From positions 1-32,978 of the IMG/VR virus record IMGVR_UViG_3300007352_000036: a DNA stretch of 32,978 nucleotides; one strand, given 5' to 3'. This stretch comes from a virus. Shown in pieces: positions 7,436 to 14,657 of the stretch (its first letter is position 1; each line of letters starts with the position of its first letter). Under the pieces are notes generated by a model that searched no databases, was not told the DNA's origin, and worked only from the letters and a program-made list of their open reading frames with translations. A program made the position numbers and the translations under genes.

Positions 7436-7792
7436 TTAGAGCGCCATCACCGCAAACTTCACAGCCGCGTTCTCGGCTTCGACATAGATCTTGCCGTCGC
7501 TTTGCTTCCATCCCGCGTCCTTGAAGCGGAACGCCGCGATCTCGCTCGCGCCGATGGAATAAGTGGTGACATCTCCCGTGCGCTTCTTATCGTCTGCCAC
7601 CGAAGTGAACGTAACGGTGTACGCGCTCGCGCCCGTGTTCCAGGCCACCAGGATGTCGTCACCCGCTCCCGCAAACTGGTTCTTGTTCGCCACATCCGCC
7701 GCCTCGAACGTCAAGTCCAGCAGGTTGGCGGTCACGGGAAGGGTCGGATACGGACCCTGCAACGTGCTCTTGGTAATACTTGTTCTTGCCAT
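7436..7792 (-). CDS. Small beta-rich virion protein, possibly decoration or tail-associated
   Basis: 118 aa. Located between the neck genes and the tail tube. The sequence begins MARTSITKSTLQGPYPTLPV and continues with DLTFEAADVANKNQFAG, ILVAWNTGASAYTVTFTSVA and IAAFRFKDAGWKQSDGKIYV. I recognise this as a small phage structural family that recurs beside capsid or tail genes, with an expected compact beta-sandwich. Its exact role (decoration, head-tail seal or fibre base) is not established from the sequence. Confidence 0.7.
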   Translation of the reverse strand: MARTSITKSTLQGPYPTLPVTANLLDLTFEAADVANKNQFAGAGDDILVAWNTGASAYTVTFTSVADDKKRTGDVTTYSIGASEIAAFRFKDAGWKQSDGKIYVEAENAAVKFAVMAL

Positions 7793-7795
7793 GGT

Positions 7796-8182
7796 CTACT
7801 CCTTTACTGTGAATGTCTTGTGCTCATTGCCTTGCTCATCAACCGTCGAACCGATCTCCCTCAGCTCGACCTCGAACACCTCCGCATCATCCCCCTCTCC
7901 AAATGCGCTCGTTGCATTTGGGGAGGGGCTAGGGGTGGGGTCAGCGGGTGGTTGATTTACCGTCCCCAGCCTGTGCGCCTCGATATGCTCGAACATCGCA
8001 TTCTCATCCAGCGTATCGAACTCGCACGACAGACACCGATACTGCCGCAACCCCGCCCACGTCCCAACTAAGTACGCAGGCTCTTTCAACTTTCTCAACA
8101 TCTCGTGCGCTTCTCCCCTCTCCAAATCGTGTTCTTTGATTTGGGGAGGGGGCGGGGGTGGGGTTTCTCTCTTCTTCGCCAT
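7796..8182 (-). CDS. Neck-region protein with zinc-finger-like motif and two repeat-encoded inserts
   Basis: 128 aa from the ATG at 8182, preceded by AAAGGAG five bases upstream. An in-frame start farther upstream (8242) lacks that signal. The core YRCLSCEFDTLDENAMFEHI, then EAHR, is a Cys2His2-like finger (CxxC...HxxxH). Residues ~6-22 and ~81-97 are translated from two family A elements in different phases, giving TPPPPPPQIKEHDLERGE and PTPSPSPN...FGEG. So two of the protein's linkers are of repeat origin. Its function is unknown. It lies between the tail terminator and the small structural gene. Confidence 0.7.
   Translation of the reverse strand: MAKKRETPPPPPPQIKEHDLERGEAHEMLRKLKEPAYLVGTWAGLRQYRCLSCEFDTLDENAMFEHIEAHRLGTVNQPPADPTPSPSPNATSAFGEGDDAEVFEVELREIGSTVDEQGNEHKTFTVKE
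7892..7940 (+). repeat. Family A palindromic element, copy 6 (inside CDS)
   Basis: Arms CCCCTCTCCAAATGC and GCATTTGGGGAGGGG with the G-rich tail, read in frame as PTPSPSPN...FGEG. Confidence 0.9.
8115..8163 (+). repeat. Family A palindromic element, copy 7 (inside CDS)
   Basis: Arms CCCCTCTCCAAATC and GATTTGGGGAGGGG with the tail. It is read in a different phase from copy 6 within the same gene, giving a Pro-rich N-terminus ending DLERGE. Confidence 0.9.
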
Positions 8183-8229
8183 GCTCACTCCTTTCACTGA
8201 TGACTGATCACCGATCACTGAAAACTGAC

Positions 8230-8604
8230 CTACGAATACCAAATCTCGATGTCCACGCTCACCCAGTGCCGCCCCGTCTCTGGATCATGGTTATCGCGTT
8301 CATCTTCGGCAAACCCTGCGCCGCATGTGGACTGCCCTATCTGTCCCCTGTATCCATCCAGTGCAGTGACCACCTGCTCAGCCAGCGCGTGCGCCGCCAG
8401 ATACGTCTCCGCGAAACAATCCAACTGCCAGCGCGGGTGTCGCAATTCGCTCCTGCCATCGTGAGTGTGCTCTGGCGGGTCGCTCACCTGAAAATATTTG
8501 ACGGCAGGCATCGTTGCGTTCTGCGGCAACTCATTCGGATAAATTCTGCTCGCCGCGTCTGTTGCCTGGTCGCTCAAAAAAGAAAATAAGTCCTCAACAA
8601 ACAT
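8230..8604 (-). CDS. Tail terminator / tail completion protein (DUF3168-like)
   Basis: 124 aa, start ATG 8604 with GAGG four bases upstream. Residues MFVEDLFSFLSDQATDAASR, then IYPNELPQNATMPAVKYFQV, and the block RWQLDCFAETYLAAHALAEQ, then VVTALDGYRGQIG, match the small tail-completion family that caps the tail tube and joins it to the head. The ending GRHWVSVDIEIWY is a typical final beta strand. It follows the gp10-like protein, as in HK97-type neck clusters. Confidence 0.75.
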   Translation of the reverse strand: MFVEDLFSFLSDQATDAASRIYPNELPQNATMPAVKYFQVSDPPEHTHDGRSELRHPRWQLDCFAETYLAAHALAEQVVTALDGYRGQIGQSTCGAGFAEDERDNHDPETGRHWVSVDIEIWYS

Positions 8605-8617
8605 TCTTCCTCTATCT

Positions 8618-8662
8618 CCCCTCTCCAAACGTACTCGTTTGGGGAGGGGGTCGGGGGTGGGG
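8618..8662 (+). repeat. Family A palindromic element, copy 8 (next to stop codon)
   Basis: Short variant with arms CCCCTCTCCAAACG and CGTTTGGGGAGGGG. Its G-rich end lies two bases from the stop codon of the gp10-like gene. The other end supplies purine-rich sequence ahead of the tail terminator start at 8604. Confidence 0.9.
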
Positions 8663-8664
8663 TT

Positions 8665-9219
8665 TTATTCGACCGCCGCCTTCGTCACCAGCGTCCGAAA
8701 ACTGCTCGCCATCGTTTCTTGCGCCTTGCCCTGCTTCTCATCGAAGGCAGGCCGCATGTATGGCCTCGCGGGAATCTCCACGCTTTTCTTCAGCACATAC
8801 TGCACCTTCCCGCTCGCGTCCACCATCACCAGGTTTCCTTTCACCGTCTTGCGAAGCTTCAGGTCTGCATGTGTCCGCGGGCTTCCTGTGTAACTTCCCA
8901 CAGGGATCGCCAGGTACTTCGATGTCTTCGGCTTGACCACGCCGCCAAACTCGTGGATTGCCGCATACTCCAGATTCGTCCCGATCTGCCCCTCCGCGCG
9001 GTCTCCGCTCTGCGAAATGATCTCCTCATGGATCGAGCGGATCAATGTCCTCGTCTTGATCAGTCCCTGCGACTTCACCTTCCTCTTCGCCGCGTTCCCG
9101 ATCACCACCAGCCCAGACATGAGCGTATTCGCCAAAGCCTGCCCGCGCACCGCCTCCTCCATGCGTCGAAATTTTGCGATCAACTCTGCCTTGCCAACGA
9201 TCACACCATCATCGCTCAT
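8665..9219 (-). CDS. HK97 gp10-like neck protein
   Basis: 184 aa from the ATG at 9219, which overlaps the upstream stop as ATGA (9216-9219). The larger frame upstream is a shadow of the connector gene. The region VIVGKAELIAKFRRMEEAVR, then VIGNAAKRKVKSQGLIKT, and the central TNLEYAAIHEFGGVV are hallmarks of the HK97 gp10 family. The ending PYMRPAFDEKQGKAQETM is also typical. These proteins act at the head-tail interface during maturation of the neck. Confidence 0.85.
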   Translation of the reverse strand: MSDDGVIVGKAELIAKFRRMEEAVRGQALANTLMSGLVVIGNAAKRKVKSQGLIKTRTLIRSIHEEIISQSGDRAEGQIGTNLEYAAIHEFGGVVKPKTSKYLAIPVGSYTGSPRTHADLKLRKTVKGNLVMVDASGKVQYVLKKSVEIPARPYMRPAFDEKQGKAQETMASSFRTLVTKAAVE

Positions 9220-9581
9220 CTCACAATCCTCGTTTCCAACCTTGTCATGATCCCTTCCGCATCCTTTGCCGCCAACAGGATCTGATATTCCTGCCCATCC
9301 ACCTCCGCCAGCCATTCTTCCGTGAGATCATGGAATTGGCCTTTCAGGACGATGCGGTGTGTTGCGTCCAGATACGTGTAATTGTTGCCGCGCCGCTCGC
9401 CGCCTCCAGCAGGTCCTACACGACAAGGGATCGCCTCGTAACCTGGCTTCACGTCATGCGTCACCTTCTCCGCGCCCGTCGAGTCCTGGCTTTTCGTTGG
9501 TTTCTTCAACGCGCACAATTGCGTGAAAAAATCACGTTGCAAGTACTCCATCATTCGTGGATGCACAATTCTCGAAGTCAC
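9216..9581 (-). CDS. Head closure / head-tail joining protein
   Basis: 121 aa. It uses a GTG start at 9581 with AAGGA eight bases upstream. The alternative ATGs at 9554 and 9551 have weaker signals. The sequence LKKPTKSQDSTGAEKVTHDV, then YEAIPCRVGPAGGGE, THRIVLKG and GQEYQILLAAKDAEG fits the SPP1 gp16-like head closure family, a small beta barrel that seals the portal after packaging. It sits between the gp6-like connector and the gp10-like protein, the expected order. The leader just upstream (9582-9599) is an AACCACAAAGGAACACAAAG-like repeat. Confidence 0.75.
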   Translation of the reverse strand: MTSRIVHPRMMEYLQRDFFTQLCALKKPTKSQDSTGAEKVTHDVKPGYEAIPCRVGPAGGGERRGNNYTYLDATHRIVLKGQFHDLTEEWLAEVDGQEYQILLAAKDAEGIMTRLETRIVR

Positions 9582-9599
9582 CTTTGTGTTCCTTTGTGG

Positions 9600-10001
9600 T
9601 TACAAGTCTTCACGCTCAGCCTGTTTCAAAACGCGCTCGCGTTTGGTGAACTCATCGACCACCATCTCGCCATAGTCAAGCAGGCCGCCATCCTCCGCTT
9701 CCGCCGCCGCATCCTCGTTATCGGCCAAGGTCCGCAGTTTATCGGCGCGCTCCATCAGTGACTGTGCCGTTGCCCGACCATCGGTTCTCAGGTCCATCAG
9801 CGTGATGACCTTCAACGTCAACGCCTGGTCACTGGCGATCATGTCCAGCGCATCTGCCGCCGCATAGCGTACATCGTCACCGTTCATGTCCAGGTACGCT
9901 TCGATCTCCTCATCCGTCAGGAGCGCGTCGCTCCCCACACGGTCAGGGATCATCATTCGCACCTTGCCGATGTCGCTCGTTGGGTCGTATGTGAAGGTCA
10001 T
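9600..10001 (-). CDS. Head-tail connector protein (HK97 gp6-like)
   Basis: 133 aa. Begins TYDPTSDIGKVRMMIPDRVG, then ALLTDEEIEAYLDMNGDDVR and AAADALDMIASDQAL, the usual pattern of gp6-like connectors, an all-helical ring protein that adds to the portal. The start ATG at 10001 is preceded by family A copy 9 and GAGATG-type purines. It is encoded directly after the major capsid gene. Confidence 0.85.
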   Translation of the reverse strand: MTFTYDPTSDIGKVRMMIPDRVGSDALLTDEEIEAYLDMNGDDVRYAAADALDMIASDQALTLKVITLMDLRTDGRATAQSLMERADKLRTLADNEDAAAEAEDGGLLDYGEMVVDEFTKRERVLKQAEREDL

Positions 10002-10013
10002 CTCTACTCACTT

Positions 10014-10067
10014 CCCCTTCCCCCAAATCTGTTCTTCGATTTGGGGGAAGGGGTCAGGGGATGGGGG
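10014..10067 (+). repeat. Family A palindromic element, copy 9 (long variant, abuts stop codon)
   Basis: Variant with arms CCCCTTCCCCCAAATC and GATTTGGGGGAAGGGG and a tail ending GGGGATGGGGG. It directly abuts the capsid gene stop codon (TAA 10068-10070) and ends ~12 bases before the connector start. Confidence 0.9.
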
Positions 10068-11228
10068 TTACGAACCCGAACCGTTGCTTCCAACGGTCAT
10101 CTTCGGATCCATGCGCGTCCCGCCAAACACGTGGCGCAGTTTGTGCTCGATGGCGTCCGTCTCGAAGTCGCCATCCATCGCATCGCTTCCACCGCCTACG
10201 CGGGTCTGGTTCGGGGTCTTCATGAAGATCTCGGGCTCCTCGTGGCCGATCAAGAAACCCAGTTCCATCGCGGGGCGTCCGTTGTCGGGGTTCGCGAACA
10301 GGAACCACGAAGTGTTCCCGTTGGCCGTGCTCGCCACAATCGGGATGTACGCGTTCTTGTTCGGGCGGAAGGTGGTCTTCATCCAGTTCTGGAGCGTCAA
10401 CTTTCTGGCGCTCGTGCCGCCTTTCTCGGTCGCCTCGATGGTGATCGCGTTCAGGATGTTCTGCGCCGTCACTTCCAGAACAGGCGGGTAGACCAGCTCG
10501 ACCGTATCAATCACGATCGGCTCGCCGTTCTGGTCAACCTGGCTCGAAAGTTTCTCGAGCGCGGTCTGCAAACCCGCAATCGAAAGTGCAGGGTTGCCCG
10601 TGACGATGTTCGCGTTGCCTACGGTGTAGAACGAAGCGTGCGGACCGCTCGCGTCCACGAACAACTGCGTTGCGAATTTCTCCTCCGAACGCCGCGCCGC
10701 GCGTCCCAGTCGTTCAGGCTGGTCTTTCAGCGCGTCCAGGTCATCGTTGACCATCGTTTCCCAGGCGAAGCGGATCTTGCGGCCATACTTGCTCACCGCG
10801 TAGGAATAGGGCGTATCCTCGTTGATCTCCTCGTAGGGATATTCTCCCTTCTCGCCAACGACAGAGCCAAGCACCTGATCCGCGCCGTACACGCCGAAGC
10901 GTTTCACCGTGCGGAAGTCGCGCACGCGGCCGCGTTTGCAATAGTTCTGCCACGTGGTAGGCCACTCGCGATACGATGCCAACACCTGGCGGTCCAGGAT
11001 GTCGCCGAAAAGATACGGGAAGTCGCTGGTCGTCATTGCTTCCTGCAGGTAGTGCATTGGCCGCTTGCCGTTGTACACATCCGCAACCAACTTTACAGCC
11101 TCGCTGAGCTTCGCCAGATATTGTGGACTGTGCCTGCCGACGCGCACGCGCTGTCCTTCCCCTCCAAACAACCGTTTCACGCTCGCTTGTTCCGAGCGCA
11201 TGGTTTCGAGCAGTTCTAGCATTTCCAT
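10068..11228 (-). CDS. Major capsid protein (HK97 fold, Mu gpT-like)
   Basis: 386 aa. The block YAVSKYGRKIRFAWETMVND, then DLDALKDQPERLGRAARRSE and EKFATQLF is the characteristic spine-helix region of Mu gpT-like major head subunits. The C-terminal half contains the P-domain segment IDTVELVYPPVLEVTAQNIL and the ending PEIFMKTPNQTRVGG, typical of this group. The N-terminal ~60 residues are helical and may act as a scaffold-like arm. It follows the decoration protein and the protease-scaffold gene in standard order. It forms the icosahedral shell. Confidence 0.9.
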   Translation of the reverse strand: MEMLELLETMRSEQASVKRLFGGEGQRVRVGRHSPQYLAKLSEAVKLVADVYNGKRPMHYLQEAMTTSDFPYLFGDILDRQVLASYREWPTTWQNYCKRGRVRDFRTVKRFGVYGADQVLGSVVGEKGEYPYEEINEDTPYSYAVSKYGRKIRFAWETMVNDDLDALKDQPERLGRAARRSEEKFATQLFVDASGPHASFYTVGNANIVTGNPALSIAGLQTALEKLSSQVDQNGEPIVIDTVELVYPPVLEVTAQNILNAITIEATEKGGTSARKLTLQNWMKTTFRPNKNAYIPIVASTANGNTSWFLFANPDNGRPAMELGFLIGHEEPEIFMKTPNQTRVGGGSDAMDGDFETDAIEHKLRHVFGGTRMDPKMTVGSNGSGS

Positions 11229-11241
11229 GTTTCACCTCTTC

Positions 11242-12180
11242 TTACTTGCGCGTGTACTCGATCCACGCGCCCAGCAGCTGCACTTTATCGGTGGTATGTG
11301 CGCCTGGCACAATTCCCACACTCGCGCCTGTCGGAGCCGCGCCCACAGCCGCGGCCGCGATCTCCACGGTCACTTCGGCCAGCGTGTCGCTCAACGCCGC
11401 GGTGTTCCCGCCCGCGTTAGAATCTCCGATCCCTTCGAAGTACGAGACCGCAATCGTAGGCGTGTCGGTCGCGCCGTCCATCTTCGCCAACAGGTGGACG
11501 GTCACAACCGCCGAGTCGTCCAGGTCGGGCGGATAGACGAAGTCCCACGCGATCTCGTCACTGTTGCTCGCGGCCCACTCCACGTACAACTTCTTATCGG
11601 TCGCGCCGTTGGTGCGCTTCAGGATCGGCGTGGAGTCGCTCGCCAAAATTCCGCCATGTGCGGCTAAGGCGGCGATGTCGTTGGAAGCAATCTCGCGCGC
11701 CGCCGCCAGTGGGAGTGGGATAAATCCCGTTGCCATGGTCGCGGTCAATTTGCCAGCGGTCACACCGTTGTTCGCCAGTTGCGTGGTGCCAATGGAACCA
11801 GCCGCCAGCGTCCCCGTCCCCATCGCAGGCGGATGCCAGACGTTGATCGTGTCCGTCTCACCCGAAGCAATCGTCTCCAGCGCAAAACCGTAGAAATATC
11901 CTGTGGCCTTTTTGCTGAGTTTTGGCGTGTCCGCGTCCACGTACCATAGCGGGTCGTACAGGGCGACCGCGCTGTTGCCGCTTCCATCCACAGCCTTGAC
12001 GGAAAGGTCTGCAACGAATCCGCCGATGTCAACGGTGGTCTTCCCATCAGACCTCTCATCAGTCAACGCCAAGCCCGTAACATTTCCACAGCGCACGGGA
12101 TCTCCGCTTGCGGGGGTCGTAGGATCTGAACAGACCAGATCCAATTCCAAGCCTGGTTTATGAACAATATTCTTTGCCAT
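11242..12180 (-). CDS. Capsid decoration-type protein with C-terminal extension (DUF2190-like N-terminus)
   Basis: 312 aa. The N-terminal ~115 residues (PGLELDLVCSDPTTPASGDP, VRCGNVTGLALTDE, GGFVADLSVKAVDG and the end ALYDPLWYVD...YFYGFALETI) look like DUF2190, a small family of head decoration proteins that bind the capsid surface. Residues ~118-312 form an extra domain: a flexible Gly/Thr linker (GTGTLAAGSIGTTQLANNGV), then a beta-rich region ending VQLLGAWIEYTR. That combination suggests a surface-displayed head fibre or spike. It lies directly upstream of the capsid gene. Confidence 0.75.
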   Translation of the reverse strand: MAKNIVHKPGLELDLVCSDPTTPASGDPVRCGNVTGLALTDERSDGKTTVDIGGFVADLSVKAVDGSGNSAVALYDPLWYVDADTPKLSKKATGYFYGFALETIASGETDTINVWHPPAMGTGTLAAGSIGTTQLANNGVTAGKLTATMATGFIPLPLAAAREIASNDIAALAAHGGILASDSTPILKRTNGATDKKLYVEWAASNSDEIAWDFVYPPDLDDSAVVTVHLLAKMDGATDTPTIAVSYFEGIGDSNAGGNTAALSDTLAEVTVEIAAAAVGAAPTGASVGIVPGAHTTDKVQLLGAWIEYTRK

Positions 12181-12188
12181 GCTTCACC

Positions 12189-13622
12189 TCACACGCGGCC
12201 TTTCGCCGCAATCTTCGCGCCAGCCTCGCTCAGGTCCAGCGCGGCAAACGACTCAGCCAGCGACTCCTCCAACTTCTCGGGGGTGCCGTATTCATCGTCC
12301 TCGTTCTGGCTCTCGCCCAGCCCGCGGATCTTGCCCACGCCAGCCACCTGCTCCAGGTACTTGGCCTCGGCCTTCACCGCTTCCTCGATGCGCGTCTTGA
12401 GCGTCGCGCCGTCCAGCGCGCCATCCTTCATCGGCGGGTTCGCAGACAGGGCTTCGAGCAAGCGCGCCTTCGTCACGTCGGGCATGGTGCTGGCGGCCAA
12501 CGCCTCCCGCACTATGTCCTTCGCATCACGCAACGCCAGAGCCTCTTGCATCCTGGCATTGTTGGCCTTCACCTCGTCCAGATTGGTCTGGAGCGTGGCA
12601 TTGGCCTCCTGCAGTTTTTTCAACTCCAGTTCGTCCATACGTGCCTCCTTCATGGGGTTTGATTCCAGGTCTCCAGACCTGGTTGAATTTTGAACGGCGC
12701 TACCGCTTCCACCCCCCTCTCCATCGGTACTCCGATGGGGAGGGGTCGGGGGTGGGGTTAGGCTTCTCGCCGCCTCAAACAAAGAAAGGATCTGACCTCC
12801 AGCGCCAGGCGCGGTCACAAAATCCACGCTCTTCGCCTTCGTCAGTTCGGTGATGATGGCTCCCTCGCGTCCTTCCATCGCGCCGTGCTGGGCTTTGCCA
12901 AACGCGCGGATGCTCACGCCGATGTGAGGAGCCAGGTCATCCACAGGGGTTTTGTATGTTTCGAATACTTTGGCATCGGCATATAGTCCCGCTCCCGCAG
13001 GTCCATTAGCCTGGTACCGCGCATTCGTAACTAATTCAGCCGCCAGCGCATTTAGGTCGCCTTCGGGACGCTCTGCCTCCTCGCTGGGTGTCTGGTGATT
13101 CCAATACATCTTTGTCCCCCTCTGGAACACCTTCGGCCCATCCCGCTCCAGCACCTCCGCAGGGTAATACCCGCTCGATCCCCACCCTGGCCTGATGATC
13201 TTCACAGGGATGGTGCCATCCGAACGCACCGCCTTCTCGATCAACGGAACAAACATGGACCTCGCCCCGCTCTCGGTCAACTCAATGCCATCATCATCGG
13301 CATCCTCCGCTTCGCTGACTGCGCTCCCGCCATCCACTGCTTCAGGCGCATCATCCCACGGCCTGCGCTGGAACAACTGCGCCCCGTTCTCCTGCAGGAA
13401 GTTGTGATAGGAATCGAGCGCCACGCCGATCGCACCAGAAAGAATCTTCCTCTCGTCACGCGTCACGTTCCCATTGCCGAACATCTCATCGGCAATGCGC
13501 GTCAACTCCATATGCAGGCGGCTCTCCAGCCACTCCGCCAGGTTGGACTTCTCGAGCAACGGAAGCATCTCTTCGATCATCCGCTCGCGCAAACTCTTGT
13601 TATGCCTGTTTCTCTTTGCCAT
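12189..13622 (-). CDS. Prohead protease-scaffold fusion protein
   Basis: 477 aa. Residues ~1-90 form a helical N-terminal domain. Residues ~110-285 contain a prohead-protease-like region with candidate catalytic His in MYWNHQTP and Ser in HIGVSIRAFG, plus VKIIRPGWGSSGYYP and SVDFVTAPGAGG. Residues ~320-420 (MDELELKKLQEANATLQTNL, then DEVKANNARMQEAL) are a coiled coil of scaffold type. The two halves are joined by a linker encoded by family A copy 10 (TPPPTPPHRSTDGEGGG) and a palindrome at 12667-12684. In many phages these are separate or nested genes. The protease would cleave the scaffold after assembly. Confidence 0.8.
   Translation of the reverse strand: MAKRNRHNKSLRERMIEEMLPLLEKSNLAEWLESRLHMELTRIADEMFGNGNVTRDERKILSGAIGVALDSYHNFLQENGAQLFQRRPWDDAPEAVDGGSAVSEAEDADDDGIELTESGARSMFVPLIEKAVRSDGTIPVKIIRPGWGSSGYYPAEVLERDGPKVFQRGTKMYWNHQTPSEEAERPEGDLNALAAELVTNARYQANGPAGAGLYADAKVFETYKTPVDDLAPHIGVSIRAFGKAQHGAMEGREGAIITELTKAKSVDFVTAPGAGGQILSLFEAARSLTPPPTPPHRSTDGEGGGSGSAVQNSTRSGDLESNPMKEARMDELELKKLQEANATLQTNLDEVKANNARMQEALALRDAKDIVREALAASTMPDVTKARLLEALSANPPMKDGALDGATLKTRIEEAVKAEAKYLEQVAGVGKIRGLGESQNEDDEYGTPEKLEESLAESFAALDLSEAGAKIAAKGRV
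12667..12684. repeat. Short palindrome CCAGGTCTCCAGACCTGG
   Basis: Inverted repeat CCAGGTCT / AGACCTGG with a two-base centre. It lies in frame in the linker of the protease-scaffold gene, just beside family A copy 10. It is probably a separate dispersed palindrome type. Confidence 0.6.
12714..12757 (+). repeat. Family A palindromic element, copy 10 (inside CDS)
   Basis: Short variant with arms CCCCTCTCCATCGG and CCGATGGGGAGGGG, read as TPPPTPPHRSTDGEGGG between the protease and scaffold domains. Confidence 0.9.
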
Positions 13623-13636
13623 ACTTCTCCTTTACT

Positions 13637-13685
13637 CCCCTCTCCAAATTCGTTCTTTGAATTTGGGGAGGGGACGGGGGTGGGG
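13637..13685 (+). repeat. Family A palindromic element, copy 11 (abuts stop codon)
   Basis: Arms CCCCTCTCCAAATTC and GAATTTGGGGAGGGG. It directly abuts the head morphogenesis stop (TGA 13686-13688) and ends 14 bases before the protease start at 13622, which has its own AAAGGAG. Confidence 0.9.
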
Positions 13686-14657
13686 TCACTGTTTCTTCAC
13701 TCTCGTCAACAAGTCGCATCTACACCCAGGGAACCGCAATGGCCTCTGGTGTCCGCTCGGAAATGACGCATCCAGCTTGATCCAGCCAGCCGCCGCGTTC
13801 GCCTTGCAACCATCGGAGACCTTATCGTCCCCGACCGTGTCCCAAAACTTCTCCATATCCAGGCCTGCCGCTTCCAATTCTTGTGCCGCCTGCAACCGTC
13901 CTTCGGTGTATGCGTTCCCTGTTTCGGTCACGGCAATCAGGTGTGCGCGGCTTTCAATGTGCGCTTGCGGCTTGCCGATCGCAAACTCCTCGTACCGCTC
14001 GATCAACGCCTCCGCAATTCGGTCATACGACCACCCCTCTTTGGTCGCCTGCTCAAGGATGGTCTCGATGTAATCCCGCGTCGTCTCGTTGATCTTCGTC
14101 ACCATCCTTGCGCCGTACTGATCCAGGTACGCCACTGCGCTCGGGTTCACCAATGTGAACGATATGCCAGCGCCCAAACTCGCGATCTCTTCCAGTGCGC
14201 CTGCCAGAAGCGACTTCTTCACCGCATCGTCAATCGGCTTCGAGAACAACATCAGCGTCTTCTGCGCCACCGCATGGAACACAAACATCCACTCCGTTGG
14301 CAGGATGGCCTCCGATAGCTCCCTTTCTCCATCTGTACTCAGATGGGGAAAGGGCGGGGGGATAGGGGCCTCTCCCCTCTCCAAATTCGTGCTCTCCGAA
14401 TTTGGGGAGGGGCTGGGGGTGGGGCTAAACCGATCCCGAAACTTCCTCAACCCTCGCTCGAACTGCCTGCCCTGCTCGCGGAACGCTTTCCGCATTGCCA
14501 GTTCAAGACTCCGCTCGATCCTCTCCCTGCGCTTCATCTTCTGCGACCGCCGCACGGCCTCCACGAACTCCTCAGCCAATTTCAACAAGACATCACTCTC
14601 CTCGAGCAACGTCTTGGACTGCGCGCTGACGACTGCGGACTGATCACCGATTCCCAT
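13686..14657 (-). CDS. Phage head morphogenesis protein (SPP1 gp7 / Mu gpF type) with two repeat inserts
   Basis: 323 aa. The C-terminal half carries the family hallmarks: HLIAVTETGNAYTEGRLQAA, then DMEKFWDTVGDDKVSDGCKA, and the ending HQRPLRFPGCRCDLLTRVKK with paired cysteines. The family consists of minor head proteins that bind the portal and are ejected or stay inside the capsid. Residues ~78-112 are two back-to-back family A elements read as SPTPSPSPN...LERGE and PIPPPFPHLSTDGERE. They separate a basic N-terminal helix domain from the conserved domain. The start overlaps the portal stop by 14 bases. Confidence 0.85.
   Translation of the reverse strand: MGIGDQSAVVSAQSKTLLEESDVLLKLAEEFVEAVRRSQKMKRRERIERSLELAMRKAFREQGRQFERGLRKFRDRFSPTPSPSPNSESTNLERGEAPIPPPFPHLSTDGERELSEAILPTEWMFVFHAVAQKTLMLFSKPIDDAVKKSLLAGALEEIASLGAGISFTLVNPSAVAYLDQYGARMVTKINETTRDYIETILEQATKEGWSYDRIAEALIERYEEFAIGKPQAHIESRAHLIAVTETGNAYTEGRLQAAQELEAAGLDMEKFWDTVGDDKVSDGCKANAAAGWIKLDASFPSGHQRPLRFPGCRCDLLTRVKKQ
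14321..14368 (+). repeat. Family A palindromic element, copy 12 (inside CDS)
   Basis: Long-tail variant with CCCTTTCTCCATCTG and CAGATGGGGAAAGGG, ending GGGGGGATAGGGG. It is read in frame within the head morphogenesis gene. Confidence 0.9.
14374..14424 (+). repeat. Family A palindromic element, copy 13 (inside CDS, tandem with copy 12)
   Basis: Arms CCCCTCTCCAAATTCG and CGAATTTGGGGAGGGG, five bases from copy 12 in the same orientation. It gives SPTPSPSPN...LERGE in frame. Confidence 0.9.
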
